A stretch of DNA of 64,000 nucleotides from Thinopyrum elongatum (lineage: Eukaryota; Streptophyta; Magnoliopsida; Poales; Poaceae), in NCBI GenBank assembly GCA_011799875.1, contig CM022301.1:323100929-323164928 (forward strand). Direction: 5' to 3'. The translations under genes and the position numbers were made by a program. The notes under the pieces are model-generated. The model saw only the letters and a list, made by a program, of their open reading frames with translations. It was not told the origin of the DNA and searched no databases. Of this stretch, positions 22,589 through 33,440 are shown one piece after another. Within the stretch, counting starts at the first letter, position 1; the number at the start of each line of letters is the position of its first letter.

Positions 22589-24054
22589 TTAGCCCTGCCG
22601 TGTCCTGCTCTGAATAGTTGACGTGCTTTCAAACTTCAAACCAAAACTGGATAACTCCAAAGCCCACTCCACTATTCTGCCGATAGCCTCAGGGTTTCGG
22701 AGTATCCGTTGCAACGGGAAACGAGTGACAACCGTGATCTCATGGGCTTGGAAGTAGTGGCGCAGTTTCCTTGAGGCCAGGATGAGACCAAAAATCAAGT
22801 TTTGCACGCCAGAGTACCTCGATCTAGCCCCCTGTAATAAGGAGCTGATGAAGTACACTGGGCGCTGCACCACTTTTTCCTTGCCACGTCCTTGGGGTTG
22901 CTCTCGTTGTCGTGCTCATTGCTGTCCTGATCCTTCTCTGACTCTGCCAGTCTCTGCTCACTCTCTGCTTCATCCACTTATCGCTGTGCTACCAAAGCTC
23001 CACTGACTACTTGGTTGGTTGCCGCTAAGTACAGCAGCAACGACTCCTGGGGTTTGGGAGCGACCAAGGTAGGCACGGAGGACAAGTAGGCCTTCAACTC
23101 TTGCAAAGCTACATCTGCTTCCGGGGTCCACTTCATGGGTCCTGCCTTCTTCAAAATTTTGAAGAACGGTAGGGCGCGCTCGGCAGACTTGGAGATGAAT
23201 CTGCTTAGCGCGGCAATGCATCCTGTCGGACGCCTCACATCCTTAACTGTCCTTGGTGCTTGGATCTGCTCAATAGCCTTGATCTTGTCAGGATTGGCTT
23301 CGATCCCGTGATGGGATACAAAGAACCCAAGCAACTTGCCTGAGGGAACACCAAATACACACTTCTCCGGGTTAAGCTTCAAATTGATTTTGCGTAGATT
23401 AGCAAACGTCTCCTCCAAATCTTGAATAAGGGTGGCCCTATCCTTGGTCTTGACCACAATATCATCCATATAGGCTTCTATGTTTCTGTGCAACTGTGGC
23501 TAAAAACCAATCTGGACTGCCCTTGCAAAAGTGGACCCGGCACTCTTTAATCCGAATGGCATGCGGACAAAACAGTACGTACCACATGGAGTGATGAATG
23601 ACGTCTTCTCTTCATCTTCCTTGGACATGAAGATCTGGTGATACCCAGAATACGCATCCAGAAAGGAGAGCAAATCACATCCTGAAGTGGAATCCACAAT
23701 CTGATCGATACGCGGCAAGGGAAACTGGTCCTTTGCGCAAGCCTTGTTGAGATCTGTGAAATCTATGCAAAGCCTCCACTTCCCGTTAGCCTTCTGGACT
23801 ACCACTGGGTTTGCCAACCATGTGGGATGCAGTACTCCTCTGACCAATCCAGCTGCCTCTAGTCTCTTAATCTCTTCTGCAATGAACTGCTGCCTCTCCA
23901 AGGCCTGCTTCCGGACTTTCTGCTTGACAGGTCGGGCATGTGGGCAGACAGCAAGGTGGTGCTCGATTACCTCCCTGGGAACACCGGGGATATCAGATGG
24001 TTGCCAGGCAAACACATCGATATTCGCCCGCAGGAAGGCAACGAGCGCGCTTTC
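22589..24054 (-). pseudogene. Element B reverse transcriptase and first RNase H, truncated
   Basis: The frame continues from the amber codon with FAWQPSDIPGVPREV, TDLNKAC, AYSGYHQ, MPFGLKSA, then a stop at about 23500, and the catalytic YMDDIVV. The first RNase H has LLLYLAATN, so the acidic residue expected in an active Ty3 enzyme is absent, as in R1 and R2. An acidic linker and frameshift occupy 22978-22870, then RPVYFISS and the end of the first RNase H. Coding stops near 22590, exactly before the region where R2 begins its second RNase H. No integrase exists anywhere in B. Confidence 0.85.
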
Positions 24055-24057
24055 CTA
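24055..24057 (-). other. In-frame amber codon between protease and reverse transcriptase of B
   Basis: The minus strand reads AAA-TAG-GAA-AGC-GCG-CTC, in phase with the frames on both sides (24837-24058 and 24054-23503), which have no other stop. Confidence 0.88.
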
Positions 24058-25158
24058 TTTGTCATCGAGGGTGGCGCTGATAGTGAAAGTACCATCAACG
24101 CCAGCCAGCCCTGCCGGGACCTTCTTCACTTGGGGTGCAGCGACCTTGGATCTCTTGCCATTGGAACACTCCGGCACGTCGTCAACGGGTGCCGTGCACT
24201 CGGTGGGGGCACGCTTCCCGGACTCTTTGCCAGAGTCCCTGCAATCCCTCTTCTTTCCTTTGCTTTCCTTTGCAGGAGCTGCTGCTGCCGCTGCCTCTGC
24301 TGCGACCGCATCCCGGTACATCTTGTCCACACAAATGATTGCATCCTTCTCATCTAATGGGATGGTGATGACTCCCAGTGGCCCAGGCATCTTCAAGGTG
24401 TTGTAGGCATAGTGAGATGCTGCCATGAACTTAGCCAGGGTCGGGCGTCCAAGAATCCCATTGTATGGCAGGGGGAGATCAACCACATCAAACACAATCC
24501 TCTCAGTCCGGTAGTTCAGTTCTCCCCCAAACATTACCGGCAAAATGATCTTTACCTTAGGACGGCTCCTGCCGGGATTAACTCCTTGAAACGTGCCAGT
24601 AACCTCCAGCTCTTCCTCTGCTATCTGAAGCTTGCTGATAACTGCTGGGGAAATCAGATTCAACCCGGCCCCGCCGTCCACCAACATCTTCGTGACCTTG
24701 AGGTTGCGGATTGTTGGGGAGACCAACAATGGCAAACACCCTACCGCAGTGGTACGGCTAGGATGATCCTCCTCGTCAAAGATGATGGGCGTATGGGACC
24801 ACTTGAGCGGCTTCCGGGCCTCGGGCGCTGGCTCCACGGCATTGACTTCTCGCGCCCATCGCTTGAGTTGGCGGTGAGAGGTGTGCAGAGATGCACCCCC
24901 GTCAATGCACAGGGCGTCAGTGGCCTTCTGAAACTCTTGCTCACTGGTTTCCTCTTCATCCCCTCCATCACTCTAACACCACAGGCTTCCTTCTCTCGAC
25001 CTCTGGCGGGTTTTCCTTGGTTCCGAAAGGGTTTGCCGGGGCGATTTACTTCACCACCTCAGCCCTTGCCGCCAGCAAAATTCTGACCCTTTTCCTTGTC
25101 ACGCTTCTCATACTCTGCTTTCTGTCTTTTGACAAGCTGCTCAACCTGATAACACTCT
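24058..25158 (-). pseudogene. Element B gag C-terminus and protease (continues gag from 37320)
   Basis: Begins at the R2 insertion point, in phase with gag at 37320 across one copy of the ACTCT duplication. A Lys/Glu-rich stretch precedes the protease, which has LVDGGAGLNLI (Asp-Gly-Gly), GVNPGRSRPKV, ILGRPTLAKFM and MPGPLGVITI. A Lys/Ala-rich linker leads to the amber codon at 24055. The 261-codon frame 24055-24837 is intact. Confidence 0.85.
25154..25158. other. Target-site duplication of R2, left copy
   Basis: ACTCT, identical to 37315-37319 on the right of R2. Confidence 0.95.
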
Positions 25159-25696
25159 TGTCGTGGACTTGACACGGTAGATGTCCTAGCGGAAGGACTT
25201 AGTCGTGGAGCCATCGCAACTAGGTTAACTTGAAGGGGTTTAAACGGGACAAAGGACACAGAGAGTTTACCCAGGTTCGGCCCCTCTCAGTGAGGTAAAA
25301 GCCTACTCCTGCTTTGTGTTGTATTGCTAGGGTTTCGATTACCAGGGAGCGAATACGCTTGACCTAGTTCCCGATTGTTTGTTACCTATCCCTAAACCGC
25401 CGTCGGGTCGTCCCTTTATATCCACAGGTTGACGCCCGGCGGTTCACAGAATCCCGGCCGGCTCATAAACGTGTCCGGCTCGGTATCCACTCTTTCCTAT
25501 CTTACAATACAAGTCATACTTATGGCGGTTTATATCTATGGGCCCTAACTCGCCTTTGGGCTTTAGGCCTTCTTATTAAGTCTCCTTCGTAAGTCGCCAT
25601 CTTCTATGTCTTCATGGGCTTCAATACAGGTAAACCACTATGAGCATAACCCGGCCCCTCCTGGGCGGTTTATACTCAATAGTTATATCCCCAACA
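25159..25696 (-). repeat. R2 3' LTR (538 bp)
   Basis: On the plus strand TGTCGTGGACTTG to ATATCCCCAACA. The minus-strand TATA box (GATATAAAGG) is at 25413-25422. The minus-strand inner border reads ACCTGGGGCCTAA, the likely plus-strand primer. Confidence 0.97.
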
Positions 25697-25911
25697 TTAG
25701 GCCCCAGGTTGATGTGAACTTGTTCATATCAATCTTCAATACTTGACTTAGAAAAAATCCTTCATCATCAGTCCTTATGAAAATTTATAACCCGCCACGA
25801 CGTCTGCTCACAGCATTGTGCTAACCCGCCATGACGTCATCTTGCATTAATATCGCACGAGGCCCAAATCTCAGCCTCCTTGATTCCCGCGCATGCCATC
25901 TATCCACTGCC

Positions 25912-25920
25912 TTATAAATA
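25912..25920 (+). promoter_or_regulatory. TATA box of the R2 antisense gene
   Basis: TTATAAATA, about 215 bp inside the 3' LTR border, followed by a C-rich leader with an intron (donor at 26098, acceptor ending 26617) before the ATG at 26630. Confidence 0.65.
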
Positions 25921-25944
25921 GGGACAGGGGTCCTTTTCATTCCC

Positions 25945-28900
25945 CCCCTGCCTCCTCGTCTTCATCCTCTTCCTTGCCACGCCACACGCACCCGAGCTCC
26001 GCCGCCGTCGACCTCACGAGCTTCCTCCACTCCGGCCGCTGCATCGTCCTGAATGCACCAGAGCACCGCCGCGCGCCACCGCTGTCCAACAGTCCAGGTA
26101 AGCCCCCCTTTTTTCCTCACCGCAGATCTCCATTAGGGTTTGCTTGAGTTCTTCAGAGTTCATCTCGGTTCACCTTTGTTCCTTCATAGACCATGTAGTT
26201 TTTTATCTAAGTATAGTACCAATCTTGTGCGATAGCAGTTTAGCACTCATTTTTAATATCTGAACGCCTCCCCTCCATAGGAGATCTCATCTGAGCACGT
26301 GAACTGTCCTGCTGCCGCTACTTTAGGTTAGAATTTTTCTTCATTATCTGAACTGCTGTAGATCCAAAATTATAACACCAATCTGTGAAACCTATTTTTC
26401 ACCACTTAGCCATTTTCCAACTTCAGATCTATACTTTCAATATCTGTGTAGGCGGTTTAACCTCAGAGAGTAATAACCTGCCAGGTACCATTAGTCCCCT
26501 TTTAAACCGCCAAGTGCTTGTCTTTAATAACGTCACTATCGGTTTAACATTTATGCATGCTTCAACACTTTTTGCCTGTTAACCATGAACCTTAAACCGG
26601 CACAAATCTTTTTCCAGGTTATCGTATAAATGGCCAAATCCTTTTATTCCTGTAACTGGGTTCCATCCCGGGTTACAGAAGAAGAACTGAACGGGTGTGT
26701 TGCAACCGGCGCTTTAGCGAAAAAGGAAGACATCCACTGGAGAGCCCCCGGTCCAGAAAATCCTCCTGAGCCCAAGGATGGGGAGGTGATCGTTTTTGTT
26801 GATCATCTGAGTCGAGGGTTCAGCCCTCCCGGATCAAAAAATTTCCGTGATGTGCTTCACTTCTTCCAACTTCACCCTCAAGATATTGGGCCTAACTCCG
26901 TGTCCAATATTTGCAATTTTCAAGTGTTTTGTGAAGCCTACCTGCAAGAAGAGCCCACAGTCGACCTCTTCAGAGATTTCTTCTATTTAAACCGCCGTAC
27001 TGAATTTACGGATGGGCCCAATACTGAACTTGGTGGGGTTTCAATTCAGAAGAGAAAAGACGTCAGCTTCCCTCATGCTAGGCATCATAGCCATCCCAAA
27101 GATTGGAATCAAACTTGGTTCTATTGCCAAGATACATCTCCAGCTGGCGAGAATCCTCTGCCGGGTTACCGTGCTCACCGGCTTACCGATGCACATCCAT
27201 TCCCCCAAAGACTCAATGCAAAGGAACGGTCCAAATATGTACCACAGCTTTCAAAGCTCAGAGCCTTTATGGCAAATGGTTTGACAGGCATTGATTTTGT
27301 CCGTTGCAGGGTATCTTGGAGCATTTTGTCTTTACGCCGTCGCCCCAGTTTAATGTGTGAGTACACAGGGGATGTGAAAGACCCTCAACACCACACTGAC
27401 ATTCAGCTGTTGACAAGGGCAAGTGGAAGGCGGAGTTGGAAAGCTATGCCCACCTCAGCGCCCAAAATATTCATTCTGGGTTTTTAAACCGTCCGTACAC
27501 AAGCCGTGATTATGAAGCCGGTTTACTGAACATGATGAAGGAGCGATACGAGGTAAATGCTGTTAACTCTGCATACATATTCTTCCCTTAGCCGCCAAGT
27601 TTACTGGACATAAAAGAATAGAATGTTCTGCAAACTTTGAAGAGCCATATAGATCAACTCCACTAGCCCGCAAGGGCCGGTTTATAATGTCAATATGAAC
27701 CGGGACTTTAGAATAATATATCTTCAATTTCGCCTATGTAGCCCCCAAGGGTCGACTTAACAAATATGTTAAGTTGAGACTAATTATGCTGTAAGGCTCA
27801 AAATTCTTACCTAGGACCTTTATAATCCGGTTGACCATCAAGCTGATAGTTGTTACGTGCTTGGGACTTGTAAATTTTTCTTTGATAAGAAGCAATAGAC
27901 ATTAGCCCCCAAGTGCCAAGTATATTACTTGTTATGTGCTTGGGACTTTGAATATGCACTGCTTATGTAATTAATTACATGTCTCTTGCAGGCTGATCTT
28001 AACAAGAAGGAATCTCAAATCGCCGACCTTCAAGAAAATATCAAGTCGCAACAAACCGAGACCTCCAAAGCCAAGGAGGAACTGACCAGTGCCTTAACAG
28101 CAATGGAGAAACTGAAGGAGAGCTTCAAGAACGAGCGGGCAGGTTGGGATACCGAAAAGTCAACTCTGCTGAAGAGGGCTGAGGATGCTAAGGCTGCCCT
28201 TAAACCGGTAGTTGAAGAGCTGACTGGCTTAAAACAGCAAATAAATGCCATGACTGCTGCCGTATTTGGTAAATAACTTCTTCATAAGCTTTGAACATGT
28301 ATTATGTAAGAGACTGCCGGTTTACCAATGTTTTTGATGATGCAGGATCTCGCATTGCTCATCTTGGCTCAGATATGCGGCAAAAACTGAAGGCCGCCTA
28401 TACACTTATAGAGCAATTATATACCAGCGTACAATGGGTTATCTGCACAGCTTCCCATAATAAACCGCCCCCAACCTTGATCAACGAGACTTTAGAAAGG
28501 CTGGCGATGATGCCTGCACGGTTTGAAGAGCTAAAGAAGTCAGCTGCCAGGGCGGGTGCTCTTACTGCACTGACTCGGGCGAAAGCTTGGATATCTGATC
28601 TTGATCCGGCCGATGTGGGAAACGGCTACCCGAGCATAAAGGAGGACAGGTCAGAGTTTAATAACGATGACCTCAGAGCCTTGACGAGGGAAATGCGCCC
28701 ATTGGCTAGCCAATTGGCTGAAGAAACTGATCTTTCACATTATCAGTCAATTTATGATGCCAACAACAAGAGAGTTAACGCGCCAACTTATGATGCTCCA
28801 AATCTTATTCCTCCAATCCGTAAGCACACCTATGCCCCTCATGTTGACCCCTCCACACTTATAAGTGATGAAGCTGTATTCAAGGCCTTAACTGGGATCG

Positions 28901-29001
28901 ATTGGACCACCATTGACTTCCAGCCACTAGGTAGAGAGGAGGAAAATGAACCGGCGCTGGACGATCCGCAACCTTCAAGTCAGGCAGGCCAGGACTCATA
29001 A
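25945..29001 (+). pseudogene. R2 antisense accessory gene (Transposase_28-like), four exons
   Basis: Opposite to gag-pol. Exon 1 (leader) ends at 26097 with CCAG/GTAAGC; exon 2 is 26618-27552 with ATG at 26630; exon 3 is 27992-28268; exon 4 is 28346-29001 (stop 28999-29001). All borders are GT-AG. Exon 2 has the Transposase_28 (putative gypsy-type transposon) region: VIVFVDHLSRGF, FRDVLHFFQLHP, IGPNSVSNICNFQVFCEAY and GLTGIDFVRC. Near 27408 the frame shifts and a middle part seems deleted; the later frame reads LNRPYTSRDYEAGLLNMMKERY up to the donor. Exons 3 and 4 form a coiled coil and a conserved C-terminus shared with 1-355. Introns survive because genomic RNA of the element is antisense to them (inferred). 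Function unknown. Confidence 0.8.
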
Positions 29002-30233
29002 ACCGGAGGCCGCTTTAGCAGCTGCTTCCTTTAAGACTTGTTAAAACAATTATTCTTTTGGGCACCAAACGCCTTGTAATAGTCTAGCTTAAACTCTTGT
29101 TCTGCTATGCCATCGTGCATATTTACTTTGCATGACACTGCTAATCCACCATGTTAAGATATGCCACTTATGCTTATAATATTAACAATGTAGAATCTGC
29201 TCCTGCATGCAAAGGATTAAAAGTGTCCTGGCGGTTTATCGCTGGACAGGTCAGAACGCCCAGTATAAAACCATGGAAACTAACATAGCTTATACCCAAG
29301 GCTGGACTTTAAGAATAACCAAATTTGAAATATATCATACCTGTGATATTTGATCACAATATTGGTTTACCAAACCGGTGTAGTAAGGGGAGAACCCAAA
29401 CTTTGAGCACTGGTAATCATCATAGATTTGCTTGGCTTATGAACAAAACCAGGCTGGGTTAATAAACACCGGATATTATCTTATCTCATGCTGGCGACTT
29501 ATAGTCAAAAGCCAGGCCGGGTTAATAAACACCGGATGGATTATGATCATAAAGCATTATAAGCTTTATCAAATAAACCTCAAAAACTGTGGAATAAAAC
29601 AAACGAAAAAACGAGGCTTTTCATGGGCTGCCAGGCCAAAAATCGAGTGCTTTCATGGGCCGCACAGCCACTGAGTTAAACCTATATACAAACCTTATAA
29701 GATGGACCTCACATAACCAATCGTCGTTTTAACTTTGACAAGTTCAGGGTCTGTATAAGATTGACTTGTCAAACGTTTGGTGGGTCATTCCAGGAATACC
29801 TGGGCGGAGTGGCTTACTTAAAAAGGCAGGATAACCCGGGGTTTTAGGTGAATACACCTGGCTTCCAAGCCTGGCTTTTAAGCCTATTACAAGGGTTACA
29901 CAAACTCTTTGTTCTTTAGAATCAAAGAGCCCCCAAGTAATATTTTTGAGCTGTGCTCAAGGGGCACCTATGTTTGAGTTGTGATTTTGCAACAGGCTCT
30001 CTTTGGTACCTTTAACCTGGGTAGCAAGCCCCCAAGATTTTTTTTATTTTTTTATTTTTTTTCCAGTTGGCTTATAAGCCGGTTCAAAGGGTAATCATAA
30101 CTTCGCTCATAAACCGGAAGCCCCCAAGTAACCAAAAAATTATTAAGAAAAGACGACAGAGGCCCTGCTTTAGCATTGGTGCCGGTTTAATATATACATT
30201 GTCAAAAATATGTACATCAGAAGAGCCAATGGC
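29002..30233. other. R2 spacer between antisense gene and pol
   Basis: Non-coding and AT-rich, between the two convergent stops. It contains a repeated sentence CCGGGTTAATAAACACCGGA (about 29456 and 29517) and a T-rich run at about 30036-30062. I see no gene. Confidence 0.75.
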
Positions 30234-33200
30234 TCAGGTGTAGTAAGGCCGAAGATGAGCATTATTCCACGGCCGGCGAGTCTCTTCCTCCGACGTGCAT
30301 GAGTCCTTGCAGTCTCGAACATCAATAAGGTAGTATGACCCGTTGTTCAGATTCTTGCTGACCACAAAGGGTCCTTCCCAAGGTGGGGATAGCTTGTGCA
30401 TATCAGTATGATCCTGGATAAGCCGGAGCACCAAGTCGCCTTCTTGAAAGGCTCTGGTCTTGACCCGGCGGCTGTGATAACGACGTAGATCTTGCTGGTA
30501 AATCGCCGAATGAGCCGCTGCGAGATCACGCGCCTCGTCTAACAGGTCAAGTGCATCCTGACGTGCCTTTTCATTATCAGCTTCAACGTAAGCCACCACC
30601 CGGGGTGAGTCGTGACGGATGTCACTGGGGAGAACCGCCTCTGCTCCATAAATCATGAAAAAAGGTGTGTAACCCGTAGATCTATTGGGTGTTGTGTTGA
30701 TGCTCCATAGCACCGAGGGTAACTCCTCTACCCAACAACCCGGCGTCCTCTGTAAGGGAACCATAAGCCGGGGCTTGATGCCTCTCAGAATCTCTTGATT
30801 GGCTCTCTCAGCTTGACCATTAGATTGGGGGTGAGCCACCGACGATACATCAAGCCGGATATGCTCACGTTGACAAAATTCTTTCATAGCACCCTTGGAG
30901 AGATTAGTGCCATTGTCTGTTACAATGTTGTGTGGAAAGCCAAAACGGAAGATCACCTTCTTCATGAATTGAACCGCCGTTACTGCATCACACTTACTGA
31001 CTGGCTCTGCCTCTACCCACTTAGTGAATTTATCAACCGCCACCAAGAGGTGGGTCTTCTTATCCTTGGACCTCTTAAAAGGTCCAACCATATCAATCCC
31101 CCAAACTGCAAACGGCCAAGTGATTGGAATCATTCTCAACTCCTGAGCCGGAACATGAGCTCGACGTGAAAACTTCTGACAACCGTCACATATTTTGACC
31201 AAGTCCTCAGCATCAGCATGAGCCGTCGGCCAATAAAAACTGTGACGAAAAGCCTTGGCTACAAGAGATTTAGAGCCGGCGTGATGACCACAATCTCCTT
31301 CATGGATCTCACGTAGAATCTCACAGCCTTCTTCAGGAGAAACACAACGCTGAAACGCCCCGGTAACACTGCAATGGTGCAGCTCTCCATTGATAATTGT
31401 CATTGACTTGGACCGCCGGGTTATTTGCCTGGCCAAGGTTTCATCCTCAGGTAACTCACCCCGGGTCATATATGCCAAATATGGAACTATCCAATCATTA
31501 ATAACATGAAGAGCCGCCACCAACTGAGCTTCCGGGTCAGGAATAGCCAAATCCTCCTCTGTAGGTAACTTGACCGACGTGTTATTGAAAACATCAAGAA
31601 AGACATTAGGTGGCACCGGTTTACGTTGAGAACCCAACCGGCTTAAGGCATCAGCCGCTTCATTTTTCCTCCGATCAACATGCTCAACTTGATAACCCTT
31701 GAAGTGACCAGCAATAACATCCACCTCTCGTCGATAAGCCGCCATGAGGGGATCCTTAGAATCCCAAGTACCAGAGACTTGTTGAGCCACCAAATCTGAA
31801 TCACCAAAGCACCTTACCCGGCTTAAGTTCATCTCCTTAGCCATCCGAAGACCGTGGAGCAAGGCCTCATATTCGGCTGCATTGTTAGTACAAGGGAACA
31901 TCAAACGGAGAACATAACAAAATTTATCACCTCGAGGGGAAGCAAGCACAACTCCAGCCCCCGAGCCCTCCAATTTCCTAAACCCATCAAAGTGAATAGT
32001 CCAATACGTGTTATCTGGTTTTTCCTCAGGCATCTGCAGCTCTGTCCAGTCATTGATGAAATCCACCAGTGCTTGAGACTTGATGGCCGTGCGAGGCATA
32101 TACTTCAAACCATGAGGCCCAAGTTCAATGGCCCATTTGGCAACCCAGCCTGTTGCTTCCCTGTTTTGTATGATATCTCCTAAAGGAGCAGAGCTAACCA
32201 CAGTAATGGGGTGACCCTGAAAATATTGCTTGAGCTTCCGGCTTGCCACGAAAACCCCATATACAAGTTTCTGCCAATGTGGGTATCTCTGTTTGGACGC
32301 AATAAGCACTTCGCTGATATAATAAACCGGCCGTTGAACCGGATATTCCTTGCCTGCCTCTTTCCTTTCAACCACAATAGCCACAATGACAGCCCGGCTA
32401 TTAGCAGCCACATATAACAACAACGGCTCCTTATCAACGGGCGCAGCTAGGACCGGCGGCTCAGCCAGCTGCTTCTTAAGCGCCTCAAATGCCTCATTAG
32501 CAGCATTACCCCAGACGAAGTCATCTGTCTTTTTCATCATCTGATGCAAAGGGATGGCCTTCTCACCTAGGAGGCTTATGAACCGGCTTAGCGCCGCAAT
32601 ATGACCCGCCAGACGTTGAACATCATTGATACACGCCAGTTTAGCCAGAGAAGTAATGGCTTTGATCTTCTCCGGATTAGCTTCAATGCCCCTGTTAGAC
32701 ACCAGAAAACCCAAAAGTTTGCCCGCCGGCACACCAAAAACACACTTGGCCAGATTAAGCATCATCTTATAAACTCGGAGATTATCAAAGGTTTCCTTCA
32801 AGTCGTCTATCAACGTCTCCTTTTTTCTGGATTTTACCACAATATCATCCACATAAGCATGAACATTGCGTCCAATCTGATTATGAAGACAATTCTGCAC
32901 ACATCGCTGGTAAGTCGCCTGGGCACTCTTGAGCCCAAAAGGCATAGACACATAGCAGAAGGCTCCAAAGGGAGTTATGAAAGCTATCTTCTCCTGGTCC
33001 TTAACTGCCATCTTGATCTGATGATAATCAGAATAAGCATCCAAAAAACTCAAACGCTCACAACCCGCCGTAGCATCAATAATCTGATCAATACGAGGGA
33101 GAGCAAAAGGATCTGCCGGACAAGCCTTGTTTAAATCCGTGTAGTCCACACACATGCGCCAAATGCCGTTCTTCTTAAGTACCAGCACCTGTTTAGCCAA

Positions 33201-33437
33201 CCACTCAGGATGAAAAACTTCAACAATAAACCCAGCCGCCAAGAGCCGGGCTACCTCCTCACCAATGGCCTTACGCCTTTCTTCATAGAAACGACGAAGA
33301 AACTGCTTGACCGGTTTAAACTTGGGATCAATATTGAGAGTGTGCTCAGCGAGTTCCCTTGGTACACCTGGCATGTCAGAAGGTTTCCATGCAAAGATGT
33401 CCCGGTTCTCACGGATGAACTCGATGAGCGCGCTTTC
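30234..33437 (-). CDS. pol: R2 pol: reverse transcriptase, Ty3 RNase H, archaeal-type RNase H, integrase
   Basis: The frame is open from the amber codon at 33438 to the stop at 30234 (first Met at 33374, 1046 codons). Reverse transcriptase: TDLNKAC, AYSDYHQ (others here have AYSGYHQ), MPFGLKSA, YVDDIVV. First RNase H: LLLYVAANS, lacking the usual acidic residue, so probably inactive. Second RNase H: TIHFDGF, NNAAEYEALLHGL, GDSDLVAQQ and NEAADALSRL supply the D-E-D-D set; this is the archaeal-type domain known from the Tat lineage. Integrase: zinc-binding His/His/Cys/Cys (EGDCGHHAG...CDGCQKF), catalytic GIDMVGPF, VTDNGTNL, NGQAERAN; the C-terminus has PWEGPFVV; no chromodomain is seen. Translation presumably needs readthrough of the amber. 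Confidence 0.92.
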   Translation of the reverse strand, partial: ESALIEFIRENRDIFAWKPSDMPGVPRELAEHTLNIDPKFKPVKQFLRRFYEERRKAIGEEVARLLAAGFIVEVFHPEWLAKQVLVLKKNGIWRMCVDYTDLNKACPADPFALPRIDQIIDATAGCERLSFLDAYSDYHQIKMAVKDQEKIAFITPFGAFCYVSMPFGLKSAQATYQRCVQNCLHNQIGRNVHAYVDDIVVKSRKKETLIDDLKETFDNLRVYKMMLNLAKCVFGVPAGKLLGFLVSNRGIEANPEKIKAITSLAKLACINDVQRLAGHIAALSRFISLLGEKAIPLHQMMKKTDDFVWGNAANEAFEALKKQLAEPPVLAAPVDKEPLLLYVAANSRAVIVAIVVERKEAGKEYPVQRPVYYISEVLIASKQRYPHWQKLVYGVFVASRKLKQYFQGHPITVVSSAPLGDIIQNREATGWVAKWAIELGPHGLKYMPRTAIKSQALVDFINDWTELQMPEEKPDNTYWTIHFDGFRKLEGSGAGVVLASPRGDKFCYVLRLMFPCTNNAAEYEALLHGLRMAKEMNLSRVRCFGDSDLVAQQVSGTWDSKDPLMAAYRREVDVIAGHFKGYQVEHVDRRKNEAADALSRLGSQRKPVPPNVFLDVFNNTSVKLPTEEDLAIPDPEAQLVAALHVINDWIVPYLAYMTRGELPEDETLARQITRRSKSMTIINGELHHCSVTGAFQRCVSPEEGCEILREIHEGDCGHHAGSKSLVAKAFRHSFYWPTAHADAEDLVKICDGCQKFSRRAHVPAQELRMIPITWPFAVWGIDMVGPFKRSKDKKTHLLVAVDKFTKWVEAEPVSKCDAVTAVQFMKKVIFRFGFPHNIVTDNGTNLSKGAMKEFCQREHIRLDVSSVAHPQSNGQAERANQEILRGIKPRLMVPLQRTPGCWVEELPSVLWSINTTPNRSTGYTPFFMIYGAEAVLPSDIRHDSPRVVAYVEADNEKARQDALDLLDEARDLAAAHSAIYQQDLRRYHSRRVKTRAFQEGDLVLRLIQDHTDMHKLSPPWEGPFVVSKNLNNGSYYLIDVRDCKDSCTSEEETRRPWNNAHLRPYYT

Positions 33438-33440
33438 CTA
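33438..33440 (-). other. In-frame amber codon between protease and reverse transcriptase of R2
   Basis: The minus strand reads AAA-TAG-GAA-AGC-GCG-CTC. Protease (33441-34145) and pol (30234-33437) share one phase, so a single codon separates them. Confidence 0.9.
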
